DNA from: Chamaelirium japonicum
Lineage: Eukaryota; Streptophyta; Magnoliopsida; Liliales; Melanthiaceae
Assembly (NCBI GenBank): GCA_947650365.1
Contig: CANTAL010000096.1
Coordinates: 248,001 to 312,000, forward strand
Direction of reading: 5' to 3'
DNA: 64,000 nucleotides
Part shown: positions 1-15,355 of the stretch, one piece after another
Layout of the letters: each line of letters opens with the position of its first letter
Numbering within the stretch: position 1 is the first letter of the stretch
Program-made: the position numbers and the translations under genes
Notes under the pieces: generated by a model
The model's database searches: none
What the model saw: only the letters and a program-made list of their open reading frames with translations
What the model was told of the DNA's origin: nothing

Positions 1-3000
1 GGATACATTCGTGCGAATGAATTAGAATGGATCATACGAATGAGTAAGAATGGATCGTACGAATGAAATAGAATGGATTGTGCGAATGAATTAGAATGGA
101 TCATACGAATGAATTAGAATGGATCGTGTGAAAGAATTAAAATGGATTGTATGAATGAATTAGAATAGATCGTATGAAAGAATTAGAATGGATCGTATGA
201 ATGAATTAGAATGGATCGTACGAATGAACTAGAATGGATACATTCGTGCGAATGAATTAGAATGGATCGTACGAATGAATTAGAATGGATCGTACGAATG
301 AATTAGAATGGATCTTACGAATGAATTAGAATGGATCGTACGAATGCACGATCCATGCTAATTCATTCGTTCGATCAATTCTAATTCATTAGAACGATCC
401 ATTCTAATTCATTCGTACGATCCATTCTAATTCATTCGCACGATCCATTCTAATTCATTCATACGATCCATTCCAATTCTTTTACACGATCCATTCTAAT
501 TCATTCGTATGATCCATTCTAATTCATTCGTACGATCTATTCTAATTCATTCGTACGATCCATTCTAATTCCTTCGTACGATCCATTCTAATTCATTCAT
601 ACAATCCATTCTAATTCTTTCACACGATCCATTCTAATTCATTCGTACGATCCATTCTAATTCATTCGTGCAATCCATTCTATTTCATTCGTACGATCCA
701 TTCTTACTCATTCGTACGATCCATTCTAATTCATTCACACGAATGTATCCATTTGTACGAATGAATTAGAATAGATTGTACGAATGAATTAGAATGGATC
801 GTACGAATGAATTAGAATGGATCGTAAGAATGAATTAGAATGGATCATACGAATGAATTAGAATGGATCGTGCGAATGAATTAGAATGGATCGTACGAAT
901 GAATTAGAATGGATCGTACGAATGAACTAGAATGGATACATTCGTGCGATTGAATTAGAATAGATCGTACGAATGAATTTGAATGGATCGTACGAATGAA
1001 TTAGAATGGATCGTACGAATGAATTAGAATGGATCATACGAATGAGTAAGAATGGATCGTACGAATGAAATAGAATGGATTGTACGAATGAATTAGAATG
1101 GATCGTACGAATGAATTAGAATGGATCGTGTGAAAGAATTAGAATGGATTGTATGAATGAATTAGAATGGATCATATGAATGAATTAGAATGGATCGTGC
1201 GAATGAATTCGAATGGATCGTACGAATGAATTAGAATGGATCGTACGAATGAATTAGAATGGATACATTCGTGCGAATGAATTAGAATAGATAAATTCGT
1301 GCGAAAGAATTAGAATAGATCGTATGAATGAATTAGAATGGATCCTATGAATGAATTAGAATGGATCGTGCGAATGAATTAGAATGGATCGTATGAATGA
1401 ATTAGAATGGATCGTGCTAATGAATTAGAATTGATCGAACGAATGAATTAGCATGGATCGTGCTAATGAATTAGAATTGAACGTACGAATGAATTAGAAT
1501 GGATCGTGTGAAAGAATTAGAATGGATTGTATGAATGAATTAGAATGAATTTGTACGATCCATTCGAATTCATTCGCACGATCCATTCTAATTCATTCAT
1601 ACGATCCATTCTAATTCATTCATACAATCCATTCTAATTCTTTAACACGATCCATTCTAATTCATTAGTTGGATCCATTCTAATTCATTCGTACAATCTA
1701 TTCTATTTCATTCGTACAATCTATTCTATTTCATTCTAATTTATTCGTACGATCCATTCTAATTCATTCGTACGATCCATTCTAATTCATTCGTACGATC
1801 CATTCTTACTCATTCGTATGATCCATTCTAATTCATTCATACGATCCATTCTAATTCATTTGTACGATCCATTCTAATTCATTCGCAGAATCTATTCTAA
1901 TTCATTCACACGATCTATTCTAATTCATTGATACGACCCATTCTAATTCATTCATACAATCCATTCTAATTCTTTCACACGATCCATTCTAATTCATTCG
2001 TAGGATCCATTCTAATTCATTCGTACAATCTATTCTATTTCATTTGTACGATCCATTCTTACTCATTCGTATGATCCATTCTAATTCATTCGGACGAATG
2101 TATCCATTCTAATTTATTCGTACGATCTATTCTAATTCATTCGTACGATCCATTCTAATTCATTCGTCCGATCCATTCTAATTCATTCGCACGAATGTAT
2201 CCGTACGATCTATTCTAATTCATTCACACGAATGTAACCATTCTAATTCATTCATACGATTCATTCTAATTCATTCGTATGAGCTATTTTAATTCATTCG
2301 TATGATCCATTCTAATTCATTCGTACGATCCATTGTAATTCATTCATACAATCCATTTAGATTTATTCGCACGAATGTATCCCGAATGAGTAAGAATGGA
2401 TCGTACGAATGAAATAGAATAGATTGTACGAATGAATTAGAATGGATTCGTACGAATGAATTAGAATGGATACATTCGTGCGAATGAATTAGAATGGATC
2501 GTACCAATGAGTAAGATTGGATCGTACGAATGAAATAGAATGGATTGTGCGAATGAATTAGAATGGATCATACGAATGAATTAGAATGGATCGTACGAAT
2601 TAATTAGAATGGATACATTCATGCGAATGAATTAGAATGGATTGTATGAATGAATTAGAATGGATCGTACGAATGAATTAGAATGGATCATACAAATTAA
2701 TTAGAATGGATCATACGAATGAATTAGAATGGATCGTACGAATGAATTAGAATGGATCGTACGAATGAATTAGAATGGATACATTCGTGCGAATGAATTA
2801 GAATGGATTATGCGAATGAATAAGAACAGATCGTGCGAATGAATTAGAATGGATCGTACGAATAAATTAGAATGGATCGTGCGAATGAATTAAAATGGAT
2901 CGTACGAATGAATTAGAATGGATACATTTGTGCGAATGAATTAGAATGGATCGTACGAATGAATTAGAATGGATCGTACGAATGAATTAGAATGGATCGT

Positions 3001-4756
3001 ACGAATGAATTAGAATGGATCGTGCGAATGAATTAGAATGGATCGTACGAATAAATTAGAATGGATCGTACAAATGAACTAGAATGGATACATTCGTGCG
3101 AATGAATTAGAATGGATCGTACGAATAAATTAGAATGGATCGTACGAATGAATTAGAATGGATCTTACGAATGAATTAGAATGGATCGTACGAATGAATT
3201 AGAATGGATCGTACGAATGAATTAGAATGGATACATTCGTGCTAATGAATTAGAATGGATCGGACGAATGAATTAGAATGGATCGTACGAATGAATTAGA
3301 ATGGATCGTACAAATGAATTAGAATGGATCGTACGAATAAATTAGAATGGATACATTCGTCCGAATGAATTAGAATGGATCATACGAATGAGTAAGAATG
3401 GATCGTACGAATGAAATAGAATAGATTGTGCGAATGAATTAGAATGGATCCTACGAATGAATTAGAATGGATCGTGTGAAAGAATTAGAATGGATTGTAT
3501 AAATGAATTAGAATAGATCATATGAATGAATTAAAATGGATCGTACGAATGAATTAGAATGGATCATACGAATGAACTAGAATGGATACATTCGTGCGAA
3601 TGAATTAGAATGGATTTTATGAATGAATTAGAATGGATCGTACGATTGAATTAGAATGGATCTTACGAATGAATTAGAATGAATCGTACGAATGCACGAT
3701 CCATGCGAATGAATTAGAATAGATCGTACGAATAAACTAGAATGGATGCATTCGTGCGAATGAATTAGAATGGATCGTACGAATGAATTAGAATGGATCG
3801 TATGAATGAATTAGAATGGATCGTACGAATGAATTAGAATGGATCGTACAAATGAATTAGAATGGATCGTACGAATGAATTAGAATGGATACATTCGTGC
3901 GAATGAATTAGAATGGATACATTCGTGCGAAAGAATTAGAATAGATCGTATAAATGAATTAGATTGGATCCTATGAATGAATTAGAATGGATCGTGCGAA
4001 TGAATTAGAATGGATCGTACGAATGAATTAGAATGGATCATGCTAATGAATTAGAATTGATCGAACGAATGAATTAGAATGGATACATTCGTGCGAATGA
4101 ATTAGAATGGATCGGACGAATGAATTAGAATGGATCGTACGAATGAGTAAGAATGGATCGTACGAATGAAATAGAATAGATCGTACGAATGAATTAGAAT
4201 GGATCGTACGAAGGAATTAGAATGGATCGTACGAATGAATTCGAATGGATATATTCGTGCAAATGAATTAGAATGGATCGTATGAATGTATTAGAATGGA
4301 TCGTATGAGTGAATTAGAATGGATCGTACGAATGAATTAGAATGGATCGTATGAATGAATTAGAATGGATACATTCGTGTGAATGAATTAGAATGGATCG
4401 TATGAATGAATTAGAATAAATTTTGTGAATGAATTAGAACTGATCATACGAATGAATTAGAATGGATACATTCGTGCGAATGAATTAGAATGGATTGTAT
4501 GAATGAATTAGAATGGATCATACGAATGAGTAAGAATGGATCGTACGAATGAATTAGAATGGATCATACGAATGAGTAAGAATGGATCGTACGAATGAAT
4601 TAGAATGGATCGTACGAATGAATTAGAATGGATCGTATGAATAAATTAGAATGGATACATTCGTCCGAATGAATTATAATGGATCATACGAATGAGTAAG
4701 AATGGATCGTACGAATGAAATAGAATAGATTGTACGAATGAATTAGAATGGATCCT
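1..4756. repeat. Satellite array, section 1 (23/28-bp monomers, mixed orientation)
   Basis: The stretch consists only of tandem satellite monomers. The commonest unit is 23 bp, core GAATGAATTAGAATGG plus linker ATCGTAC (clean consecutive copies at 250-272 and 273-295). A 28-bp form carries ATACATTCGTGC as linker, which makes a CATTCG/CGAATG dyad. Approximate orientation blocks, where plus means the core reads GAATGAATTAG on the given strand: plus 1-351, minus 352-750, plus 751-1548, minus 1557-2382, plus 2383-4756. Sub-variants recur in set combinations: GTGTGAAAGAATTAG, GAATGAGTAAGAATGG, GAATGAAATAGAATGG and TGCTAATGAATTAG. The block 1420-1490 (GATCGAACGAATG, then TTAGCATGGATC) is the mirror of 352-420. 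No open frame, promoter or RNA gene is visible. Confidence 0.96.
742..790. repeat. Recurrent minus-to-plus satellite junction (four copies)
   Basis: The junction reads TATCCATTTGTACGAATG followed by TAGAATAGATTGTACG. It recurs with near-identical bases at about 4949, 53879 and 61497, each time preceded by the same monomer order on the minus strand (TTCTTTCACACG, CGTGC-type, TATTTCATTCG, TTACTCATTCG variants). A chance inversion would not reproduce the same breakpoint and neighbours, so this is one inversion copied by segmental duplication. Confidence 0.75.
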
Positions 4757-7700
4757 AGTACGATCCATTCTAATTCATTCGTACCTTCCATTCTTATTCA
4801 TTCATACAATCCATTCTAATTCTTTCACACGATCCATTCTAATTCATTCGTACGATCCATTCTAATTCATTCGTGCCATCCATTCTATTTCATTCGTACG
4901 ATCCATTCTTACTCATTCGTACGATCCATTCTAATTTATTCACACGAATGTATCCACTCGTACGAATGAATTAGAATAGATTGTACGAATAAATTAGAAT
5001 GGATCGTACGAATGAATTAGAATGGATCTTACGAAGGAATTAGAATGGATCGTACGAATGAATTAGAATGGATCGTACGAATGAATTAGAATAGATCGTA
5101 CGAATGAATTAGAATGGATCGTACGAAGGAAATAGAATGGATCGTACGAATGAATTAGAATGGATCGTGTGAAAGAATTAGAATGGATTGTATGAATGAA
5201 TTAGAATAGATTGTATGAATAAATTAGAATGAATCGTACGAATGAATTAGAATGGATCGTACGAATGAATTAGAATGGATCGTACGAATGAATTAGAATG
5301 GATACATTCTGCGAATGAATTAGAATAGATACATTCGTGCGAAAGAATTAGAATAGATCGTATGAATGAATTAGAATGGATCCGATGAATGAATTAGAAT
5401 GGATCGTGCGAATGAATTAGAATGGATCGTACGAATGAATTAGAATGGATCGTGCTAATGAATTAGAATTGATCGAACGAATGAATTAGCATGGATCATG
5501 CTAATAAAATAGAATGGAACATACGAATGAATTAGAATGGATCGTGTGAAAGAATTAGAATAGATTGTATGAATGAATTAGAATGAATTCGTACGATCCA
5601 TTCGAATTCATTCGCACGATCCATTCTAATTCATTCATACGATCCATTCTAATTCAATTGTACAATCCATTCTAATTCATGCACACAAATGTATCCATTC
5701 TAATTCATTCGTACGATCCATTCTAATTCATTCGCACGATCCATTCTAATTCATTCGTACGATCCATTCTAATTCATTAGCATGATCCATGCTAATTCAT
5801 TCGTTTGATCAATTCTAATTCATTAGCACGATCCATTCTAATTCATTCGTACGATCCATTCTAATTCATTCGTACGATCCATTCTAATTCATTCGCACGA
5901 TCCATTCTAATTCATTCGTACGATCCATTCTAATTCTTTCACACAATCCATTCTAATTCATTCGTACTATCCATTCTAATTCATTCGCACGATCCATTCT
6001 AATTCATTCATTCGAGCGAATGAATTAGAATGGATACATTCGAGCGAATGAATTAGAATGGATCGTACGAATGAATTAGAATGGATCGTACGAATAAATT
6101 AGAATGGATACATTCGTCTGAATGAATTAGAATGGATCATACGAATGAGTAAGAATGGATCGTACGAATGAAATAGAATTGATTGTACGAATGAATTAGA
6201 ATGGATCCTATGAATGAATTAGAATGGATTGTGTGAAATAATTAGAATGGATTGTATGAATGAATTAGAATGGATCGTATGAATTAATTAGAATGGATCG
6301 TGCGAATGAATTCGAATGGATCGTACGAATTCATTCTAATTCATTCATACAATCCATTCTAATTCTTTCACACGATCCATTCTAATTCATTCGTAAGTTC
6401 CATTCTAATTCATTAGCACGATCCATGCTAATTCATTCGTTCGATGAATTCTAATTCATTAGCACGATCCTTTCTAATTCATTCGTACGATCCATTCTAA
6501 TTCATTCGCCCGATCTATTCTAATTCATTCATAGGATCCATTCTAATTCATTCATACGATCTATTCTAATTCTTTCGCACGAATGTATCCATTCTAATTC
6601 AATCGCACGAATGTATCCATTCTAATTCATTCGTACGATCCATTCTAATTCATTCGTACGATCCATTCTAATTCATTCATACGATCTATTCTAATTCATT
6701 CATACAATCCATTCTAATTCTTTCACACGATCCATTCTAATTCATTCGTACGATCCATTCTAATTCATTCGTACGGTCCATTCTAATTCATTCGTACGAT
6801 CCATTCTAATTCATTCGCTCGAATGTATCCATTCTAATCCATTCGTACGATCCATTCTAATTCATTCGTACGGTCCATTCTAATTCATTCATACGATCCA
6901 TTCTAATTCATTCGTCCGATCCATTCTAATTCATTCGCACGAATGTATCCATTCTAATTCATTCGTACGATCTATTCTAATTCATTCGCACGATCCATTC
7001 TAACTCATTCATAGGATCCATTCTAATTCATTCATACGATCTATTCTAATTCTTTCGCACGAATGTATCCATTCTAATTCATTTGCACGAATATTTCCAT
7101 TCTAATTCTAATTCATTCGTACGATCCATTCTAATTCATTCGTATGATCCATTCTAATTAATTCGTATGATCCATTCTAATTCATTCGTACGATCCATTC
7201 TAATTCATTCATACAATCCATTCTAATTCATTCGCACGATCCATTCTAATTCACTCATATGATCCATTCTAATACATTCATACGATCCATTCTAATTCAT
7301 TTGAACGAATATATCCATTCTAATTCATTCGTACGATCCATTCTAATTCCTTCGTACGATCCATTCTAATTCATTCGTACGATCCATTCTAATTCATTCA
7401 TACGATCCATTCTAATTCATTCGTACGATCCATTCTAATTCATTCGCACAAATGTATCCATTCTAATTCATTCGTACGATCCATTCTAATTCATTCGTAC
7501 AATCCATTCTAATTCATTTGTAAGATCCATTCTATTTCATTCGTACGATCCATTCTAATTCATTCGTACGATCCATTCTAATTCATTTGCGAATGTATCC
7601 ATTCTAATTCATTCGTACGATTCATTCTAATTCATTCGTACGATCCATTCTAATTCATTCATACGATCTATTCTAATTCATTCATACAATCCATTCTAAT

Positions 7701-8712
7701 TCTTTCACACGATCCATTCTAATTCATTCGTACGATCCATTCTAATTCATTCGCACAATCCATTCTATTTCATTCGTACTATCCATTCTTACTCATTCGT
7801 ATGATCCATTCTAATTCATTCGCACGAATGTATCCATAATGGATCATACGAATGAGTAAGAATGGATCGTACGAATGAAATAGAATGGATTGTGCGAATG
7901 AATTAGAATGGACCGTACGAATGAATTAGAATGGATCTTACAAATGAATTAGAATGGATTGTACGAATGAATTAGAATGGATCGTACGAATGAATTAGAA
8001 TGGATACATTTGTGCGAATGAATTAGAATGGATCGTACGAATGAATTAGAATGGATCGTATGAATGAATTAGAATGGATCGTACGAATGAATTAGAATGG
8101 ATCGTACGAAGCAATTAGAATGGATCGTACGAATGAATTAGAATGGATATATTCGTTCAAATGAATTAGAATGGATCGTATGAATGTATTAGAATGGATC
8201 ATATGAGTCAATTAGAACGGATCGTATGAATGAAGTAGAATGGATCGTATGAATGAATTAGAATGGATCGTATGAATGAATTAGAATGGATACATTCGTG
8301 CGAATAAATTAGAATGGATACATTCATGTGAAAGAATTAGAATAGATCGTATGAATGAATTAGAATGGATCCTATGAATGAATTAGAATGGATCGTGCGA
8401 ATGAATTAGAATGGATCGTACGAATGAATTAGAATAGATCGTATGAATGAAGTAGAATGGATCGTATGAATGAATTAGAATGGATACATTCGTGCGAATG
8501 AATTAGAATGGATCGTATGAATGAATTAGAATAGATTGTGCGAATGAATTAGAATGGATCGTACGAATGAATTAGACTGGATACATTCATGCGAATAAAT
8601 TAGAATGGATTGTATGAATGAATTAGAATGGATCGTACGAATGAACGTACGAATGAATTAGAATGGATCGTGTGAAAGAATTAGAATGGATTGTATGAAT
8701 GAATTAGAATGA
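4757..8712. repeat. Satellite array, section 2
   Basis: The same 23/28-bp satellite continues. Approximate blocks are minus 4757-4957, plus 4958-5588, minus 5589-6008, plus 6010-6328, minus 6330-7836 and plus 7838-8712. The minus-to-plus switch near 4957 is one of four near-identical junctions in the window (see 742-790). The plus-to-minus switch near 5588 is one of about twelve copies of the GAATTCGTACGATCC junction. No gene is visible. Confidence 0.95.
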
Positions 8713-11700
8713 ATTCGTACGATCCATTCGAATTCATTCGCACGATCCATTCTAATTCATTCATACGATCCATTCTAATTCATTCATACAATCCATTCTA
8801 ATTCTTTCACACGATCCATTCTAATTCATTCGTTGGATCCATTCTAATTCATTCGTACAATCTATTCTATTTCATTCGTACGATCCATTCTTACTCATTC
8901 GTATGATCCATTCTAATTCATTCATACGATCTATTCTAATTCATTCATACAATCCATTCTAATTCTTTCACACGATCCATTCTAATTCATTCATATGATC
9001 CATTCTAATTCATTCGTACGATCCATTCTAATTCATATGCACAAAGGTATCCATTCTAATCCATTCATAGGATCCATTCTAATCCATTCGTACGATCCAT
9101 TCTAATTCATTCGTACGATCCATTCTAATTCATTCGCTCGAATGTATCCATTCGTACGATCCATTCTAATTCATTCGCATGAATGTAACCATTCTAATTC
9201 ATTCATACGATCCATCCTAATTCATTCGTACGATCCATTCTAATTCATTCGTACGATCCATTCTAATTCATTTGTACGATCCATTCTAATTCATTCGCAC
9301 GAATGTATCCATTCTAATTCGTTCATATGATCTATTCTAATTCATTCATACAATCCATTCTAATTCTTTCACACGATCCATTCTAATTTATTCGTACGAT
9401 CCATTCTAATTCATTCGTACAATCCATTCTAATTCATTCGCACGAATGTATCCATTCTAATTCATTCATACGATCCATTCTAATTCATTCGTACGATCCA
9501 TTCTAATTCCTTCGTACGATCCATTCTAATTCATTCGTACGGTCTATTCTAATTCATTCGTACGATCCATTCTAATTCATTCGTACGATCCATTCTAATT
9601 CATTCGTAAGATCCATTCTAAATCATTCGTACGATCCATTCTAATTCATTCGTACGATCCATTCTAATTCATTCGCACGAATGTATCCATTCTAGTTCAT
9701 TCGTACGATCAATTCTAATTCATTCGTACGATCGATTCTAATCCATTCGTACGATCCATTCTAATTTATTTATACGATCCATTCTAATTCATTCATACAA
9801 TCCATTCTAATTCTTTCACACGATCCATTCTAATTCATTCGTAGGATCCATTCTAATTCATTCGTACAATCTATTCTATTTCATTCGTACGATCCATTCT
9901 TACTCATTCATATGATCCATTCTAATTCATTCGGACGAATGTATCCATTCTAATTTATTCGTACGACCCATTCTAATTCATTCGTACGATCCATTCTAAT
10001 TCATTCGTACGATCCATTCTTACTCATTCGTATGATCCATTCTAATTCATTCGTACGATCCATTCTAATTCATTCGTACGATCGATTCTAATTCATTCGC
10101 ACTATCCATTCTAATTCATTCGTATGATCCATTCTAATTCATTCGTATGATCCATTGTAATTTATACGTTCAAATATATCCATTCTAATTCATTCCGTAC
10201 GATCCATTCTAATTCATTCGTACGATCCATTCTAATTCATTCGTACGAATGTATCCATTCTAATTCATTCGTACGATCCATTCTAATTCATTTGTACGAT
10301 CCATTCTAATTCATTCGTACGATCCATTCTAATTCATTTGTACGATCCATTCTAATTCATTCGGACGAATGTATCCATTCTAATTTATTTGTACGATCCA
10401 TTCTAATTCATTCATTTGATCCATTCTAATTCATTCGTACGATCCATTCTAATTCATTCGTCCGATCCATTCTAATTCATTCGCACGAATGTATCCATTC
10501 TAATTCATTCGTACGATCCATTCTAATTCATTCGCACGAATGTATCCATTCTAGTTCATTCGTACGATCCATTCTAATTCATTCGTACGATCCATTCTAA
10601 TTCATTCGCACGATCCATTCTAATTAGAATGAATTAGAATGAATTAGAATGAATTAGAATGGATCGTACGAATGAATTAGAATGGATCGTACGAATGGAT
10701 TAGAATGGATCCTACAAATGAATTAGAATGGATCGTACGAATGAATTAGAATGGATCGTACAAATGAATTAGAATGGATCGTACGAATGAATTAGAATGG
10801 ATCATACAAATTAATTAGAATGGATCATACGAATGAATTAGAATGGATCTTACAAATGAATTAGAATGGATCGTACGAATGAATTAGAATAGCTCTTACG
10901 AATGAATTAGAATGGATTGTATGAATGAATTAGAATGGATCGTACGAATGAATTAGAATGGATCATACGAATGAATTAGAATGGATCATACGAATGAGTA
11001 AGAATGGATCGTACGAATGAAATAGAATGGATTATACGAATGAATTAGAATGAATCGTACGAATGAATTAGAATGGATCGTGTGAAAGAATTAGAATGGA
11101 TTGTATGAATGAATTAGAATGGATCATATGAATGAATTAGAATGGATCGTGCGAATGAATTTGAATGGATCGTACGAATGAATTAGAATGGATAGTACGA
11201 ATGAATTAGAATGGATACATTCGTGCGAATGAATTAGAATGGATACATTCGTGCGATAGAATTAGAATAGATCGTATGAATGAATTAGAATGGATCCTAT
11301 GAATGAATTAGAATGGATCGTGCGAATGAATTAGAATGGATCGTATGAATGAATTAGAATGGATCGTGCTAATGAATTAGAATTGATCGAACGAATGAAT
11401 TAGCATGGATCGTGCTAATGAATTAGAATGGAACGTACGAATGAATTAGAATGGATCGTACGAATGAATTAGAATAGATCGTACGAATGAATTAGAATGG
11501 ATCGTACGAATGAATTAGAATGGATCGTGTGAATGAATTAGAATGGATCGTACGAATGAATTAGAATGGATCATATTAATGAATTAGAATGGATCGTACG
11601 AATGAATTAGAATGGATCATATTAATGAATTAGAATGGATCGTACGAATGAATTAGAATGGATACATTCGTGCGAATGAATTAGAATGGATCGTGTGAAT

Positions 11701-13442
11701 CAATTAGACTGGATCGTGCGAATGAATAAGAATAGATCATACGAATGAATTAGAATGGATCGTACGAATTAATTAGAATGGATACATTCGTGCGAATGAA
11801 TTAGAATGGATTGTATGAATGAATTAGAATTGATCGTACGAATGAATTAGAATGGATCATACGAATTAATTAGAATGGATCGTACGAATGAATTAGAATG
11901 GATCGTACGAATGAATTAGAATGGATCGTGCGAATGAATTAGAATGGATCGTAGGAATGAATTAGAATGGATACATTTGTGCGAATGAATTAGAATGGAT
12001 CGTACGAATGAATTAGAATGGATCGTATGAATGAATTAGAATGGATCGTACGAATGAATTAGAATGGATCGTGCGAATGAATTAGAATGGATCGTACGAA
12101 TGAATTAGAATGGATCGTGTGAAAGAATTAGAATGATCCATTCTAATTCATTTGCACGATCCATTCTAATTCATTCGTACGATCCATTCTAATTCAATCG
12201 CACGATCCATTCTAATTCATTCCTACGATCCATTCTAATTCATTCACACGATCCATTCTAATTCATTCGTACGATCCATTCTAATTCATTCGTACGATCT
12301 ATTCTAATTCATTCGTACGATCCATTCTAATTCATTCGTACGTTCCATTCTAATTCATTAGCACGATCCATGCTAATTCATTCGTTCGATCAATTCTAAT
12401 TCATTAGCACGATCCATTCTAATTCATTCATACGATCCATTCTAATTCATTCGCACGATCCATTCTAATTCATTCATAGGATCCATTCTAATTCATTCAT
12501 ACGATCTATTCTAATTCTATCGCACGAATGTATCCATTCTAATTCATTCGCACGAATGTATCCATTCTAATTCATTCGTACTATCCATTCTAATTCATTC
12601 GTACGATCCATTCAAATTCAATCGCACGATCCATTCTAATTCATTCATATGATCCATTCTAATTCATTCATACAATCCATTCTAATTCTTTTACACGATC
12701 CATTCTAATTCATTCGTACGATTCATTCTAATTCATTCGTATAATCCATTCTATTTCATTCGTACGATCCATTCTTACTCATTCGTATGATCCATTCTAA
12801 TTCATTCGTATGATCCATTCTAATTCATTCGTACGATCCATTCTAATTCATTCATACAATCCATTCTAATTTATTCGTAAGAGCTATTCTAATTCATTCG
12901 TACGATCCATTCTAATTCATTTGTAAGATCCATTCTAATTCATTCGTATGATCCATTCTAATTAATTCGTATGATCCATTCTAATTCATTCGTACGATCC
13001 ATTCTAATTCATTTGTACGATCCATTCTAATTCATTCGCACGATCCATTCTAATTCATTCATAGGATCCATTCTAATTCATTCATACGATCTATTCTAAT
13101 TCTTTCGCACGAATGTATCCATTCTAATTCATTCGCACGAATGTATCCATTTTAATTCATTCGTACGATCCATTCTAGTTCATTCGTACGATCCATTCAA
13201 ATTCATTTGCATGAATGTAACCATTCTAATAAATTCATATGATCCATTATAATTCATTCGTACGATCCATTCTAATTCATTCGTCCGATCCATTCTAATT
13301 CATTCGCACGAATGTATCCATTCTAATTCATTCGTACGATCCATTCTAATTCATTCGTACGATCCATTCTAATTCATTCGTAAGATCCATTCTAATTCAT
13401 TCGTACGATCCATTCTAATTCATTCTAATTCATTCGTACGAT
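8713..13442. repeat. Satellite array, section 3
   Basis: Satellite with approximate blocks minus 8713-10626, plus 10627-12133 and minus 12135-13442. At 10622-10665 the monomer degenerates into short GAATGAATTA steps of about 10 bp, a local slippage product beside a strand switch. The part 10090-10520 is repeated at 15360-15745, including the odd variant TTTATACGTTCAAAT at 10161 and 15429. No gene is visible. Confidence 0.95.
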
Positions 13443-15355
13443 CGTACGAATGAATTAGAATGGATCGTATGAATGAATTAGAATGGATCGTACGAATGAA
13501 CTAGAATGGATACATTCGTGCGAATGAATTAGAATGGATCGTACGAATGAATTAGAATGGATCTTACGAATGAATTAGAATGGATCTTACGAATGAATTA
13601 GAATGGATCATACGAATGAATTGGAATGGATCGTACGAATGAATTAGAATGGATACATTCGTGCAAATGAATTAGAATGGATCGGACGAATGAATTAGAA
13701 TGGATCGTACGAATGAATTAGAATGGATCAAATGAATGAATTAGAATGGATCGTACGAATGAATTAGAATGCATCGTACGAAAGAATTAGAATGGATATA
13801 TTCGTGCGAATGAATTAGAATCGATCATATGAATGAATAAGACTGGATCGTACGAATGAATTTGAATGGATACATTTGTGCGAATGAATCTAAATGGATG
13901 TATGAATGAATTACAATGGATCGTACGAATGAATTAGAATGGATCGTACGAATGAATTAGAATAGCTCATACGAATGAATTAGAATGAATCGTATGAATG
14001 AATTAGAATGGTTACATTCGTGCGAATGAATTAGAATAGATCGTACGAATGAATTAGAATGGATCGTACGAATAAATTAGAATGGATCGTGGGAATGAAT
14101 TAGAATGGATCGTACGAATGAATTAGAATAGATCCACTGAATGAGTTAGAATGGATCATACGAATGAATTAGAATGGATTGTACGAATGAATGTGAATGG
14201 ATTGTGCGAATGAATTAGAATGGATCGTATGAATGAATAAGAATGGATCGTACGAATGAATTAGAATGGATCATGCGAATGAATTAGCATGAATCGTACG
14301 AGTGTATTAGAATGGATCGTACGAATGAATTAGAATGAATCGTACGATCCATTCTAATTCATTCGTACAATCCATTCAAATTCATTCGCACGAATGTATC
14401 CATTCTAGTTCATTCGTACGATCCATTCTAATTCATTCGTACGATCCATTCTAATTCATTCGTACGATCCATTCTAATTCATTCGTACGATCCATTCTAA
14501 TTCATTCATTTTATCCATTCTAATTCATTCGTACGATCCATTCTAATTCATTCGTACAATCCATTCTAAATCATTCGTAAGATCCATTCTAATTCATTCG
14601 TACGATCCATTCTAATTCATTCGTACGATCCATTCTAATTCATTCGCACGAATGTAAACATTCTAGAATGAATTAGAATGGATCGTATGAATGAATTAGA
14701 ATGGATCGTACGAATGAATTAGAATGGTTCGTGCGAATGAATTAGAATGGATCGTACGAATGAATTAGAATGGATCGTACGAATGAACAGGAATGGATAC
14801 ATTCGTACGAATGAATTAGAATGGATCGTAAGAATGAATTAGAATGGATCGTACGAATGGATTAGAATGGATCATACGAATGAATTAGAATGGATCGTGC
14901 GAATGAATTAGAATGGATTGAACGAATGAATTAGAATGGATATATTCGAGCGAATGATTTAGAATAGATCGTAGGAATAAATTAGAATGGATCATACGAA
15001 TGAATTACAATGGATCGTACGAATGAATTAGAATGGATCGTACGAATGAATTAGAATGGATCGTGTGAAAGAATTAGAATGAATTGTATGAATGAATTAG
15101 AATAGATCGTATGAATGAATTAGAATGGATATATTCATGCGAATAAATTAGAATGGATCGTACGAATGAATTAGAATTGATCGTACGATTCATTCTAATT
15201 CATTCGTACGATCCATTCTAATACATTCGTACGATTCATGCTAATTCATTTGCACGATCCATTCTAATTCATTCGTACGATCCATTCATATTCATTCATA
15301 CGATCCATTCTAATTCATTCGCACAATCCATTCTAATTCATTCGTACAATCCATT
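12175..15355. repeat. Segmental duplication within the satellite, copy 1
   Basis: This copy matches 15800-19185 in the order of rare monomer variants and in its strand switches. Shared landmarks are CAATCGCACG (12195 and 15820), the TTAGCACGATCCATGC block (about 12358 and 15983), TCTAAATGGATGTATG (about 13889 and 17741), GGGAATG units (about 14090 and 17943) and GATTCATGCTAATTCATTTG (15233 and 19062). The offset changes from 3,625 through 3,852 to 3,829 bp, so the copies differ by internal insertions or deletions of whole monomers. Confidence 0.8.
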
